A stretch of 64,000 nt of DNA from Rostrohypoxylon terebratum (taxonomy: Eukaryota > Ascomycota > Sordariomycetes > Xylariales > Hypoxylaceae): positions 186,001-250,000 of the forward strand of contig MU385883.1 of NCBI GenBank assembly GCA_022497145.1, read 5' to 3'. The notes below the pieces were generated by a model, which saw only the letters and a program-made list of their open reading frames with translations, made no database searches and was not told where the DNA came from. Position 1 is the stretch's first letter. Each line of letters starts with the position of its first letter. The translations under genes and the position numbers were made by a program. Below, piece by piece: positions 13,363 to 25,655 of this stretch.

Positions 13363-15057
13363 TAGCAGTAGTAGTACGATAGTACCTAGAGGCTAGCATT
13401 GACATTCCCTAAGGTTTCAATCGACTGGCCTTTAGGTTGACATTCCGACTGCCGAAAGAAACGACCTTGAACCGTTTTAGCTATGTACCTATCTCGTGCT
13501 TTTTTTTTGTTCTTTCCGGAAAAGTTTGGAAATCTTAATTGCATGTATCTGGTATACGTTAATCAAAACACAAGATACGTCTAACCTACTATCCATCCAC
13601 TACCTAGTAAGTAATAGTTGATAATAAGGTTAATGAGAGCTTTCCAGTCTTGATTGGTTACTGTTTCCCGACTTTTTTTTCTTCTTTTATTCCTCCTTTT
13701 TTAAGTTTAATTTTCCTGTTATCCTCGGCTCTCCTGTTCTTATTTGATTTATGCTTTGCACAATAGTGTTTGAATGAGGTCATTCTAAAGCTAAAGCAGC
13801 TGAAACAAAATATGGATAATAACTAAAATAATAGGCGCCAAACCGAGAAAGAAGAACGCTATATGTGTTACGGGTGTTACAACATTGAAAATGCTCAGAT
13901 GCGCAATGTGCGTTTGAGTTGGGACTATGGATGTACTATATAATACATTGTAGTATAGCCGAAGCGCTTAGTGAGGTAAGGTAACCAAAGTAACCTGGTA
14001 ACCGAAACGTTTTGATTTTATTTTATCTTAAATTTTTTTTTCCCTCCTCTTGTTCCCTGTTCTCTCTCCTCCTCCCACCCAGGTCTTTGGTACCACCCCG
14101 GACCCCTGTTGAAAATGATGCCTGTCGCTGCTCTTTTTTCTCTTCTCCTTCTCTCATCTTGCTCATCTTGGGGAAGCCGGACGCGGATCAGGCTTAGATG
14201 GATGATGATGTAGTTATGGGACCACTACATCTGCCACCTGGCTCAGTACCCACCTTTGCGCCCTGTCTTTCCTGCCCTATCCTGGCCCTGGCAGCCTAGC
14301 TATTAGCGGGCCTAGTCCAGCTGGACTCAACTTTTAATTACCTATTGCGTAGTAGTGTCTTGGTCCTTTTTTCCCTCTCTCTTTGGCCCTTTGGTCCGTT
14401 CCTCTCTCTATGGAGAATGGAGAGTTTACCGACAGAAAACATCCCGTCAAAATTTTTCTTCCTTTCTTAGCCTTCTTAGCCCTGTCCATGGAAAGTGATG
14501 TGCAACGGATAACGGGCAACGGGTGGTGGTCGACTCCTGTTTTCCAAGGTTTCTATTGGTGATAAGATGGATATGACGATGGTAGAAAGAGAAGGCATTG
14601 GCATTCGTTCCCTCACGTAGACGCCCAGCAATGCCGTCAACTTTTCATCCCGTATCTCATGACCGCCTCTGGGAATCCACATCGAGAGGTGTTTGTTTCA
14701 TCTTTGAAAATTAGATGTGGAATTGCTCATCACAATAGGGTTATGACTATCAATCCCTCACGAAGCATCTGTTTTCTTGCTTCAGTGACATCACGCTAGT
14801 ATCGCACACAGACTTACATTATAGACCTTACAGCCTTAGGTACCTAAAGTCCCATACTACCTTATAGTATGATCCATATGATCCATACGATTTCCATATG
14901 GAGGTAAGTACGTACGGCGATATGCCTAATGAATCCGACGCAACTTGCAGGTCGAACACCTTGAAGTTCGTTAGGGAAGGCTCTGAAGAGCTCTATTGTC
15001 TCAGACATACATGTCTTGATGGTGTCACTTAAGCTTTAGGACAAGTAAGGTGCTCGG

Positions 15058-15093
15058 GATCAATTCGATCAATTCGATCAATTCGATCAATTC
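15058..15093. repeat. ATCAATTCG nonanucleotide tandem repeat
   Basis: Four copies of ATCAATTCG (the last one changed at its end) stand in tandem in non-coding DNA. Confidence 0.95.
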
Positions 15094-15145
15094 CTTTCTT
15101 TTTTCTATTGTTCATTGTTCCTGCTTATTGTTCTTGGCTAGGCTT

Positions 15146-15162
15146 CCCCCCCCCCCCCCCCC
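15146..15162. repeat. Poly-C tract
   Basis: Seventeen consecutive C bases; the length may be uncertain in the assembly. Confidence 0.9.
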
Positions 15163-15317
15163 ATCAATACGTACTGTGTATGTCGGTAGGTATCGGGTAC
15201 ATACTAACGTATAAGGTTTGATTGAGCTTGGTACCTATTGAATGTTGAGAGGTTTAATGTTCATCAATTGCATCAATTGACAAAGAATCGACCGAAGCTC
15301 GTGCCTGGATTTTGAGT

Positions 15318-15343
15318 TCTTTCCTTTCCTTTCCTTTCCTTTA
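15318..15343. repeat. CCTTT pentanucleotide repeat
   Basis: Four to five CCTTT units stand in tandem in non-coding DNA. Confidence 0.9.
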
Positions 15344-17476
15344 CTTTGCTCTTGAGACACTGAACATCTATACTACCTAGTATGGTAGACGCTTAATGGG
15401 AGGCCACCTGACTCCATTCCCATTCCGGGATAGGACGGGCTGGGCTGGGCTGGGATTGGGATATGGATGTGCCTTGTACCATCGTACATCGTACATCGTA
15501 CATGAATCTAAGTTGCACAAACCCATCAAAGCTCAGCACCCAATAACCATCACGCAATGGGTGGTGGTGGTCTTTTCCCCTTTCCCCTGGATCGCTATAC
15601 GCAGTAATGAGAAATTCACAACGTGCCTGTGTGATTGTGTCATATCCAATTCTTTCGCGTACATGGGGATGCTCGGACGTCCTCTGTATGTTGCCAGTGA
15701 CTCACATGATCATCACGAAAGAGTTGAAGGAATCCATCATCGATGATGGAACTTCAAATTGATATTACACACGTGCATCGCATGTACATGCATGCATTCA
15801 CTTATCAGACTCCCAAATCCATAATAGGCATGTAATTATGTACCTAGGCACCTCAGCGCTGCAAATATCTACATCGATGGATACATACTATTAGGTATAC
15901 ATCCATAAACATAACATCACACATACTAGCATTCAACCGCACGCACCCAATGTTCATCCCGCTAATGGAATAAATGATGAGAATTATTAATTATTAATTA
16001 ACTTCGTTGTTATGGAAGGTCCCCACATCATCGTAGCTGATTGACTTTTCGGTTTTTCCTCGCCCTAGCACTCCAGCAGTTCCAACCCAAGTACTACAAC
16101 CCCCCCCGCCCCAATCGATGTGCTTGCCATTAATGGAATTGGTGGTGGATACCACCGGTACGTACAACCCACAGCAAGTCGATGGGATAGGACAGAGGTA
16201 CATCTATACATGCACGTTCTAATTCTGGGTGGAAAGTTTCCTGCCAACCAACAAAAACAAGAAGTGCCCCGTATCTTACTGTACCAGACCCAGCATTACG
16301 ATACCATAACGCCAACCTAAATGATCCCCTAAGGAGGACTAAGGTAAGTTAGGTTTTGATGAGAGATGGAGGTGGAAAGTCCTACTGCGAGTGCACTACC
16401 TACCTAGGTACATAGTATGTAGGCAGTAGGTACTAGGTAGTAGGTATGGGTGCCGTTGGGTGGATATGGTGATGTACTGCGGTATGTACAATATACCGAG
16501 TCCTGTGTCATTCAACCTTGAAGTTGTCAATTGCCATTAGCCCCCTCCCTTTCCCTTCAATTGAATGTATTGTAGAATACCAGAATACGTTTGAGAATAG
16601 ATACTAACTCATTAAAATACCAGAATTGCGCTAGACCTAAGCACACCTTCTAAAAGTCAAGCCAAGCACCAAAGCAACCAAAGCACCTACCAACCTAGCC
16701 ACTTTAGCATCCCAGTACCCGGGCACTTAAGGTATGTAAGTGCGGTCGGTACACGCATTAAAATGCATTAGGCATACCATATCCTAACCTAGAACCTAGC
16801 CTTAAAAGTATCTTAGGTATGTAGTGACTTGGGTACGTACAATACATACCTACCTACAAAGGTACTATTAGTAGGTGAATAATAGTGAAAATGAACAATC
16901 CATTTGAATTGGAACAGGGCACAGTACGTACTCTTTGTATTTCATGTACTTTATTTTAGGGGACCGCCTACCTGTATTTTGTACACACTCTTTTCTAACC
17001 CTTTCCCTGTCTTTGCCATGCCTTAATCCCTTCCTTTCCGCTCCGTCACTTAATAATTTCCCGACCCCATCTCTCCTCCACTTGACGAAGGAGGACAAGC
17101 AGAATATTTAGCTGTACACCTCATCAAATTTGTAGGAAGGAAAAAAAAAAGTTTGGTATTATTGTTTTTTTATTATATTTTATTTTATTCTGTTTTATAG
17201 TTTATATTTTACTCATTCTCCCTTGTCGAACAATTCAAATATCGTCCATCTGGCCAGCCCAATTCACACACTTAAACGATCCGCCTTGCCTTCGCAATTC
17301 ACTTCATTGTCACTCGCATAGTGTTTAAAAAAAAGGAAAAAAAAAACTTCAGCCAGTTTAGTTACCTTGAGTCTTACACCCAGCCAGACCTGGATACCTT
17401 TCACCATCCCCGAGCGCCCATACATACATAAGGATTCACGTCGCACAAGGGATAACGCGGTCTTCTCTCCGTAGCC

Positions 17477-17521
17477 CACCCAGCACCCAGCACCCAGCAT
17501 CCAGCATCCAGCATCCAGCAC
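17477..17521. repeat. CCAGCAC/CCAGCAT heptanucleotide repeat
   Basis: About six 7-base units of CCAGCAY form two blocks, CCAGCAC then CCAGCAT. A Cys/Trp/Leu/Asp-rich open frame on the minus strand derives from this repeat. Confidence 0.9.
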
Positions 17522-18785
17522 GTACAGAACGTACAGCACGCCCAGCGTACCCCAGGTAACAACATACTCACTGGACACTTCAATTCTGCCGGCCATCCCA
17601 CTGCACTTTTCCTTTAGTTGCTGAGCCTCACTGGGCCATTATTTCGTTTCGCTGGACGTCATCACGCACATTCTATTGTACAACCGGCTCAAAAAAATTA
17701 CTAAGAGGGAAGCAAAGAGGGAGTCATCACCACACACCGCAAGGGGGGGTCCACCTTTTACTTTCCAGGAGCGAACAGCGAGACGGTTTGATTTATTCCT
17801 GGACAAGTTACCCACCAGAAGAAGCCCAATTTAGGCGACTTGGATTTTCAAAGAGGCCATATCCCATTATACGAGATTTATATAAACCTATATATCTCCC
17901 CCAAATCCTTGGATTCTGAGTCAATCGCAAGATCACAGGCTCACAAGCCCACAGGCTGGAAAGGGAAAAAATAAAAAGAGCTTTCCCGTCTTAGTGACAC
18001 TTGCAGACTTGCAGGGGCTGGACCTGATCAATATCAATCCCTCGTCCCTCGAGGAGACACTATCTGACTTCGAAAATCTGACGCTTGACAAAAAAAAAAA
18101 CCCATCTTCCCCCCAACTAAGGAATAACCCAAATCAGCGACCTGCATGCGGCCTGCCACCTCACCATTTTTACCGTGAGCTATTGCAACATCAGTCCCCC
18201 ATACCCGCCCTGTTCACGTCCTGGTCTACCACCTAGGGCAAGCAGTACGCACCCCGAAGGCAGCTGGCTCTATCTGTAGGCCCCCGTACCTCGACGTACC
18301 TGTGTCAGAAGGCCGTACCAGTGACAGGCCTGTACTTTCTTATACCAATACCACGTCTACTCGGGCGCATCCTTGCGTTCCGGACCGCAATCTACATATA
18401 CACACATCGTGGGAAGGCGCCGAGGGTCCTGCAGCCTCGAACTTGGCCTCGAATTTTCATAAGTAGCCTTCCCCCGGTGTATACATTCTCACCACCCCGT
18501 CCCAAGGTCCACGGTCCACGGTTCACGGTCCCATACAACGTAAACTTGCCTACATACTAGGTATCTACTTAAGCTACTTACGCTCACTCCCCCCCTTTCC
18601 CTATTCCTCCCCTATTACTGGGACGTGCCTCTATGAAAGACATATCCGGAAAAATGAGGCCCACAAGCTCAGCCCTCCTCATATAGACGCTGTCTCATAT
18701 ATTGCTTGTACTACACGTACTAACGACGATTCACGCGTGGGCACCGGGCAACATCTTTGCTCCCCCCCTTTCGCCCATATATATC

Positions 18786-21700
18786 ATGACTGCAACCCCC
18801 AACAACACCAACCCTTCCCGCACCAGCATCGAATCCCGGTATCCTTCTTCTAGTACACCGATCATGGCCGCCCAGGGTTCTCTATTATCGCGGCGGCAGC
18901 GCCCTAGTCAAGTTCAGACTACCCACCAAGTCAGCGCGCAACCCACCTCGATGCCTACCTCAGCCATAAGTGCTTCCACCGCGGCCTCTGGCTCCTCTCA
19001 ACACGATTCACCCATCATGTCCCCTGATCATGCCGTCTTAACCAACACAAGCAGCTCCATCCAACCTTCGCCAGACCCCTATCGTAGCCAAAGCCATGAC
19101 TCGGAGCAGTTCCCTCCCCCTCCTCCTTTTCACCTTGGCGACCCTCTTCTCAGTCACAAGCCTGGCTATGGCCCGGCCAATTCCACCAGCCCCTCCGCGA
19201 CCGGTGGCTCCATGGCCGAGGCCTTGAACAATAGCCACTCGAGCAAAGGCTTGATTAGGCGACTCTCTAACCGGGCAACCAAGTTTGCCAGCAGGACTCG
19301 GCGCCAGTCGGCAGCAGCTCCCATGAGCCGGGAAGGAAGCGTAGGTCCAGGAATCCTTCGGCGCAGGAGCGACAGCACCAACACGGCACCGGCAGTAGAG
19401 AACGTCTTGCTGACGGATTCTGACGACGAGCTCCATCCAGACGAGATGAACGAGTTTTGCTCCGCCTACGGCGCGGAGAGCATGACCCGGGATTTCTCTT
19501 CGGGTAGCGCTGCCCCGTCATTGGCATCTGCATCGTTTGTGGACGTCCCCACTGGGCCAGTCGTCCCTATGGCATTGGTCAAGGGGACATATCTTCATAA
19601 AATATCCAAGAAGAAGAAATCGAAACGCATGCTCTTCATCCTCGAGGCCGATACCGGTAAGGTTACATGGGAGAAAGGCCGTTCGACCAAGCAAATTTCC
19701 ATCGACGATATCAAAGAAGTCAGGATAGGCTCCGACATTCGCCAATATCGTATCGACTATGGAGTTCCCGAGTGGGAGGAAGGCCGTTTCTTCACGATCT
19801 TCTATGCTGTACCTGACAAGTCCAGGAGCAAGATGATGCACTTGATTGCCGAGGATGAAGAAACATTCGCACATTGGGTTAATGCTCTAGACACGATATC
19901 AAAGCATCGGGAGGTACACATGGCTTCGCTCATGGCATTTAACGATAGCGCCATCCGTGGATATTGGAACGGCGAGATGACCAAACAGTTCGAAAACCGA
20001 CAGCACTCCCCTGGTGAAGAGAAGATGGATTTCCCTGGTGTCGAACGTGTTTGCAGGAATCTCCACATACACATGGCCCAGAAAGAACTGCGTAGAAAGT
20101 TCAATATTGCTGACCAGACTAGATGCGGCCAGCTTAACTTCTCCGAATTCCAAGCGTTTGTCCGTGAAATGAAACGGAGGGAAGATATTCGAAAAGTGTA
20201 TCTGAGCTTGGCCTCAGAGCCAGAGAGGGGCATTACCTTTCCGCAATTCCTAAAGTTCCTGCGGGACGAACAAGGCGAAGATGTCGATAGCAATCCTAAC
20301 TTGTGGGAGAACCGATTCATTCGCTATGCTCGTCGGGGCGGGAAACAAGGAACAGAGACGACTTATCAGCGCTATGACAGGGACTCAACTACGATGAACG
20401 AGTACGCGCTCGTATCCTATCTTACATCCAAGGACAACTGCGCGCTTGTACGTACGTCGCCTTCTGACTACTCTCTCGACCGACCTTTCAACGAATACTT
20501 CATCTCCAGCTCTCACAACACCTACCTAGTCGGCCGTCAAATCGCAGACGTCGCTTCCATCGAAGGCTACATCTCGACCCTCGTCAGAGGTTGTCGTAGT
20601 GTCGAGATTGACTGTTGGGACGGGTCAGACGGTCAACCGATAGTTAAGCACGGATACGCCATGACGAACGCTATTTCGTTTCGCGAAGTCATCAACACTG
20701 TCAATAAATATGCATTCTTCGCCAGTCGTTATCCACTCTGGGTTTCGCTTGAAGTCCACTGCGGCGCTCCGCAGCAAGAGGTGATGGCAGAAATCATGAG
20801 AGACATCTTCGGCCCACGACTCGTCACGGAGCCACTGGACCCCTCCTCAACGACGCTCCCGACACCTTCGGAACTTAAAGACCGGATCTTAATTAAGGTC
20901 AAGGGTACGCATCAGAACCCTGAGCCGCAGCGCACTGGTGGAGAACCCACGGCTGGTCGTCGGCGTGGGAATAGCTTGACATCTCCTTTTACGAAGCCGG
21001 TTTCTGCCGACAATGCCCCAATCCCGGCTCGATATTTGTCAAGCCCGCTATTAGGCCCCACTGCGAGGCCTCCCCGACGTGGCGTAGCCGGCGAGCGCGT
21101 TGACACTATTAACGAAGGCCAGGTACACGACACTGTTAGCAGCAGTACGAGCGAATGCGACAGCGAGGAAGAGAAGCGCGGGAAGCGACGAACAAGTAAG
21201 ATAGTCAAGAGCTTAGGCGAGCTAGGCGTATATTGTAGCGGCATAAAATTTCACGGTTTCGATTCGGCTGAATGCAAGAAGAGCAACCATATTTTGTCCT
21301 TTATGGAAGGCACATTTAGGAAGCATTCCAAAGCATCGGATTCGAAGCTGGCCTTGTCGCGTCACAATATGCGCTACATGATGCGCGTATATCCCCAGTA
21401 CTCTCGTCTGTCTTCTGACAACTTCAATCCCATGATGTATTGGCGAAGAGGTGTGCAAATGGCTGCGCTCAACTGGCAGACCTTCGATCTCGGCATGCAG
21501 CTAAACCAGGCTATGTTTGACGGTGGCACTGATCAGTCAGGTTACGTCCTGAAGCCAGAGTCGATGCGCGAGATACGAATTCTCCCTGGCGGCTTACCCC
21601 CAGGGGCCGACGGCAAACTAGAACGTCAAAATATGACCTTTCATATCAAGGTCATCTCGGCGCAACAACTTATTCGCCCGTCATCCCTGTCTTCTAACCG

Positions 21701-22262
21701 CACCTTGGATCCGTACGTCGAAATTGAGATATTTCACACCAATGATAAACGGGACAAGCACGACAGCATGGCCGGTGTTTCCATCCTAGGGGATACCCCG
21801 CTCAAGTCGGTCACGGGCGTTGTGAAAGAGAACGGTTTCAATCCCGAGTTCAACCACGATGCTAAATTCGTCGTCACAACCAAATATCCTGAGCTAGTCT
21901 TTGTTAGGTTCAGTGTCAAACTTTCTAACGACGGCGAAAACACCGGTCGAAATACCACCATTGCGACTTACACGGCCAAGCTCACCGGTCTAAAGCAAGG
22001 TTATCGAACATTGCCATTATTAGATTCTAATGGGGATCAATATCTATTCTCGACCTTATTCTGCCACATCAAAGTAGAACCGGCCACCAGCGTCTACGTA
22101 CCGAAGGCCCGCGAAAATAATGGTGGCGAGGCCGTCGGCAAGTTGAAAAACATCGGTCGAAACGTGTTCAACAGATCAACCGCTAATAGCACGAAGTCCA
22201 GCTTTGAAAAGAGCAGCATCGATGGTGGCTACTCAGACTCGTCGCAGCATCCCTTTATTTGA
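18786..22262 (+). CDS. PLC1: Phosphoinositide-specific phospholipase C
   Basis: A single-exon protein of 1158 residues hydrolysing PIP2 to IP3 and diacylglycerol at membranes. A low-complexity Ser/Pro/Thr-rich N-terminus of about 260 residues is followed by a PH domain (about 262-390) and EF-hand-like helices (about 430-510). Next come the X box (about 565-715), a Ser- and acid-rich X/Y linker, the Y box (about 800-940) and a C2 domain (about 950-1090). The X box keeps the key residues: His in SSSHNTY (residue 577), Glu/Asp in VEIDCWDG, and the second His in KHGYA, so the enzyme should be active. The PH-EF-X-Y-C2 order is that of delta-type PLC, as in yeast Plc1. I chose the ATG at 18786 because the frame upstream contains no other ATG. 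An unseen upstream coding exon is possible. It is the only recognisable gene in the left 30 kb. Confidence 0.95.
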   Translation: MTATPNNTNPSRTSIESRYPSSSTPIMAAQGSLLSRRQRPSQVQTTHQVSAQPTSMPTSAISASTAASGSSQHDSPIMSPDHAVLTNTSSSIQPSPDPYRSQSHDSEQFPPPPPFHLGDPLLSHKPGYGPANSTSPSATGGSMAEALNNSHSSKGLIRRLSNRATKFASRTRRQSAAAPMSREGSVGPGILRRRSDSTNTAPAVENVLLTDSDDELHPDEMNEFCSAYGAESMTRDFSSGSAAPSLASASFVDVPTGPVVPMALVKGTYLHKISKKKKSKRMLFILEADTGKVTWEKGRSTKQISIDDIKEVRIGSDIRQYRIDYGVPEWEEGRFFTIFYAVPDKSRSKMMHLIAEDEETFAHWVNALDTISKHREVHMASLMAFNDSAIRGYWNGEMTKQFENRQHSPGEEKMDFPGVERVCRNLHIHMAQKELRRKFNIADQTRCGQLNFSEFQAFVREMKRREDIRKVYLSLASEPERGITFPQFLKFLRDEQGEDVDSNPNLWENRFIRYARRGGKQGTETTYQRYDRDSTTMNEYALVSYLTSKDNCALVRTSPSDYSLDRPFNEYFISSSHNTYLVGRQIADVASIEGYISTLVRGCRSVEIDCWDGSDGQPIVKHGYAMTNAISFREVINTVNKYAFFASRYPLWVSLEVHCGAPQQEVMAEIMRDIFGPRLVTEPLDPSSTTLPTPSELKDRILIKVKGTHQNPEPQRTGGEPTAGRRRGNSLTSPFTKPVSADNAPIPARYLSSPLLGPTARPPRRGVAGERVDTINEGQVHDTVSSSTSECDSEEEKRGKRRTSKIVKSLGELGVYCSGIKFHGFDSAECKKSNHILSFMEGTFRKHSKASDSKLALSRHNMRYMMRVYPQYSRLSSDNFNPMMYWRRGVQMAALNWQTFDLGMQLNQAMFDGGTDQSGYVLKPESMREIRILPGGLPPGADGKLERQNMTFHIKVISAQQLIRPSSLSSNRTLDPYVEIEIFHTNDKRDKHDSMAGVSILGDTPLKSVTGVVKENGFNPEFNHDAKFVVTTKYPELVFVRFSVKLSNDGENTGRNTTIATYTAKLTGLKQGYRTLPLLDSNGDQYLFSTLFCHIKVEPATSVYVPKARENNGGEAVGKLKNIGRNVFNRSTANSTKSSFEKSSIDGGYSDSSQHPFI

Positions 22263-23440
22263 TTCGTACGCCGGCATTCACTCGGATTCTATCACGGATC
22301 ACCATGTACCAGTACATCTTTTATTTCAGTTAACAGCCGAGCCGCGATGATTTCCCTCACCTGGTTTGAATCTGTAGCAAATACCCACCGCGTCGGATCA
22401 TACTGTCAAAAGGGAGACGGCGCAGCACGGCTATACGCGATTTTTCAACGGATTGTTTTCATGCATTATACTTCTTCGGGGGGCGTTCGATACCAATTAT
22501 TCACTACTAGTGCTCCCCAAGAGCGACACATAGGAAGCACACAGGGACGGCGGGCAAGGCATATCATCGGTGTTTAAGGGTAACATTGATAGATTTGGGA
22601 AATGACAAAAAAATTATTTCATTTGTTTCCATGGGACGGTGGCATATGGAAGGGTTACGGTGTTTACTGGCAATGGGGGTTACATCACGAATTTCTTAGC
22701 GATGAGGACATTATTCAAAGCATTTACTTGGGCTTTTCACATTTGCATTCGCTTTTACGAGCAGGGGCTTAAGGTGCAAGCTGAAGGCGCAGGGTCGCGA
22801 TTGAGCAGCAGCACAAGAAGGATCAGTCAGATTCGGGTGAAAGTCATAAAAAATCATCTCACTGGGCTCGCATATGGTTGGGGTTTGGTCGCGGGCGGTT
22901 CTTGATATCTCGACGATATGCATCAAGCTTTCACTTCAACACACCATTTCTTCCCCAGCAGGGTTCCTCTTTTACTAGCATAGGCATGTCGGCTCGCATT
23001 TGCATGAACTCAGATAAACAATACCTGGTGGCTCACGCTGCACACTAGTACTGAATCCAATAAGCGATTCCGCATTACACAAGCCTTCTCGTTTTCCGGT
23101 TTCCCTTGCGTGTCTCCATGACCATATGTGACCTAACTGCTTCCGTCAACCATCAGGTTCCATATGTGATAGCTAATTATCGACAGATCACCAAGCAAGA
23201 CCAACTCCAATTATGTATAGATATCGTTGCTTACTCACTGCAGGCCACCAATTCGAAGCGAGATATGGTACAGAGCTCCAAACATGGCTGCTTATCTAAT
23301 GGTAACCAAAGACCCAAAGCAGAAATGCCAGCATATGTGACCGGCTTGCCGAGACCGTGGACTTGGTGCGCTCGGATTCGAGCTTTCGGGAATGGATTGA
23401 TCCTGTACGGAGTAGCTGTTCCAGGTTCAGCCTCTGACCT

Positions 23441-23487
23441 ATTTTATTTTATTTTGTTTTATTTTATTATTTTACTATTTTATTTTC
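23441..23487. repeat. ATTTT pentanucleotide repeat
   Basis: Impure tandem ATTTT units give a T-rich tract in non-coding DNA downstream of PLC1. Confidence 0.85.
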
Positions 23488-24680
23488 CTTCCTAGCGAAC
23501 CCCATCCCCGGGACCTAGCAACGCGTGTTGTGTTCTATGGAGGCGATGCTAGGCGTGTACGTAGGTGTATTAGGTATGTATAGGCACGCCTACCTAGGTA
23601 TGTACCTATGCAACGTCTGGTCTGACATGTAACCCCAGGACAATAGCTACAACGTACCGTCTCGTGCCGATCGCAAGCGAACCTGGTAGCTCCGTCGACA
23701 TGATATGATCTGACGTCTAGGTAGCCCTATACTATCTATGTATGTATATCTGCCATCCATACTAGGTAGGCCGCCCGAACTGCGGGATATTACCATTATC
23801 ATTATCAATATGCTCACGGCATTTATGATTCTCCATAGAAAAAGGAAGAAAAAGCAAGGCGACGCATTCTGCTCTAGCTGCTTCCCGTGGAAATGCATGA
23901 CGCGTAGGCGTCTTGGTTAGTTGAGGCGCGAATTAGCATGTACCGACGGCGTTATTGCCGGGCGAGCGCTCTCAATACGGTAAAGTCAGTAAGTCGACCG
24001 TCAGCTCAGCCTTCCAGTTGCTGACGCCCGGAGGCTACGAGGAAATCTCTTCAGGGAAACCAGGCATTACTCACCGCCCCTGTAGGAAGATACGGATGGT
24101 GCGGACTGGGAGCGGATACGCGTAGAGGTGGGCGAGGTGGGTGTGTACGATACCTAGAACGGAACGATTACGGTCGGCGGCCTTAGACACCTTGGACCTA
24201 GGTCCTAGGTAACTTTGGGCGGCGGACGGATTATCTGCATCGTATTATACTGCCCAACGTGGGAAAGGGTGGATTAAGAAATACATTTTTTGGAAGGGGG
24301 TGGTAACGAAGAAGAGCAACTGGGGCGGACAGGGGGGCAGAAGCAAAACGGGAAATAAATGGCGTTTTGGCGATTTCAGCTTTCTGGATCACCTTTAGCA
24401 ACTAAAGCAGCCGGAGAAATCTCATAATACATACCAGTGGAAGCGAGCAGGAGGAAAGACAAGGGGTGAGAGGGAGAAAGAGGAACAGAAAAAAAAAAGA
24501 AAAAAAAGAAAAGAACCGTGCTTGGCTGCAACCCAACCGAAAAAGAAGCTCTCTCTACTCCATACTGGACATTAGGTACCTAGGTAATAGGTACCTGTCT
24601 ACTTTGAGTACCATGTAGAGAGATGCAAGAGATGCAAAAGAGCTACGCCTGGCTGGCGGTGCTGGTAGTGCTGGTGATAC

Positions 24681-24730
24681 TGCTTCTTGCTTCTTGCTTC
24701 TGCTTCTGCTTCTGCTTCTGCTTCTGCTTC
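24681..24730. repeat. TTCTGC hexanucleotide repeat
   Basis: Two or three TTCTTGC units are followed by about five TTCTGC units. On the plus strand they encode Ser-Ala or Cys-Phe dipeptides and on the minus strand Ala-Glu dipeptides, all inside unrecognised frames. Confidence 0.95.
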
Positions 24731-25598
24731 ATGCAATGCAGGAGCAAAGAACCTACACCTACACTTACAGCTACTGCGCTGCGCTCTCATCACACTCCTT
24801 CTTACCCAAACGAGCCTTGCTCCCTTACCTCATTGGGTAGGGGACGCGGGCTTACGGGCCTCCCCCCGTCGTGTTGACCCCCCCTCCTTCCTCCCTCGTC
24901 CCATCCCACTGGATAGACAGGGCCAGGGCTGCGCATGCGGGTTGCGTGATGACGAGCCGCTTACGAACAGGCGGGCGAGCCAATGGCGCACGATCCCAGC
25001 CCTGCAAAACCCTCGTGAGCTACCGTACCATGCTGTCGGGTCCTGCAGCCCGTTGATGCGTCCCAGAGTTTTTCCATCGCCTGTTACTTCACACCCCTAC
25101 ACCCTCTCACCCGAACGGGTTTCCCCTTTCCATACAGCCACGCTACGGGCTTCTCCCCTGGCGTTGGCGAGGATGACGTGAGCGCTTGGGACGCGGGGGT
25201 AGAAGTTTAAACGAGAGGTATGGTTTACAACTATTACACAAGAGTTCGCGCTATTGCGTCGCGTGGCTGGCTGGCGTGCTTTGACGGCTTGCTGTTGGAG
25301 CTGTTGGAGCTGTTACATCTGCCCATCCGCGGAAAGGAGCTGCATGATCGATCAGTCATGGGTAGCACATACATGACTAGCAGCTGAGGGCTAGGAACTA
25401 GTAGTTTTAGCCACTAGGTACCACCAGCTATTATCAGCTAGTATGCGGCTTTTGCTTTGTGCGGGATGACGACGGATGACAATATACATGACCTAGCGTT
25501 GCAGGATCTTATTTGACCTACATGTACGAAAATGAGGTGCATGAAAGTTGTCTGGCTGTCTGTCTGGTTGGTAGGTATTTGATGTCCTGATCTCCCCC

Positions 25599-25655
25599 TG
25601 ACCATGATCATGACCATGACCTTGACCTTGACCTTGACACTGACACTGACACTGA
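25599..25655. repeat. TGACCA/TGACCT/TGACAC hexanucleotide repeat
   Basis: Successive 6-base units with drifting sequence (TGACCA, TGACCT, TGACAC), about nine copies, in non-coding DNA. Confidence 0.9.

Larger units (their letters stand above)
2641..18785. other. Gene-empty region upstream of PLC1
   Basis: Across 16 kb I find no open frame longer than about 150 codons, no recognisable domain and no convincing multi-exon model on either strand. The DNA is rich in homopolymer runs, tetranucleotide and hexanucleotide microsatellites and short palindromes of the TACCTAGGTA type. No transposase, reverse transcriptase, LTR pair or tRNA is visible. Non-coding RNA genes or fast-evolving small proteins cannot be excluded from sequence alone. 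The last 1-2 kb should contain the PLC1 promoter and leader. Confidence 0.5.

Noticed and set aside
24687..25181. 164-codon plus-strand frame starting with Ala-Ser repeats
   Set aside because: The repeat comes from the TTCTGC microsatellite. The remainder has no domain or splice support.
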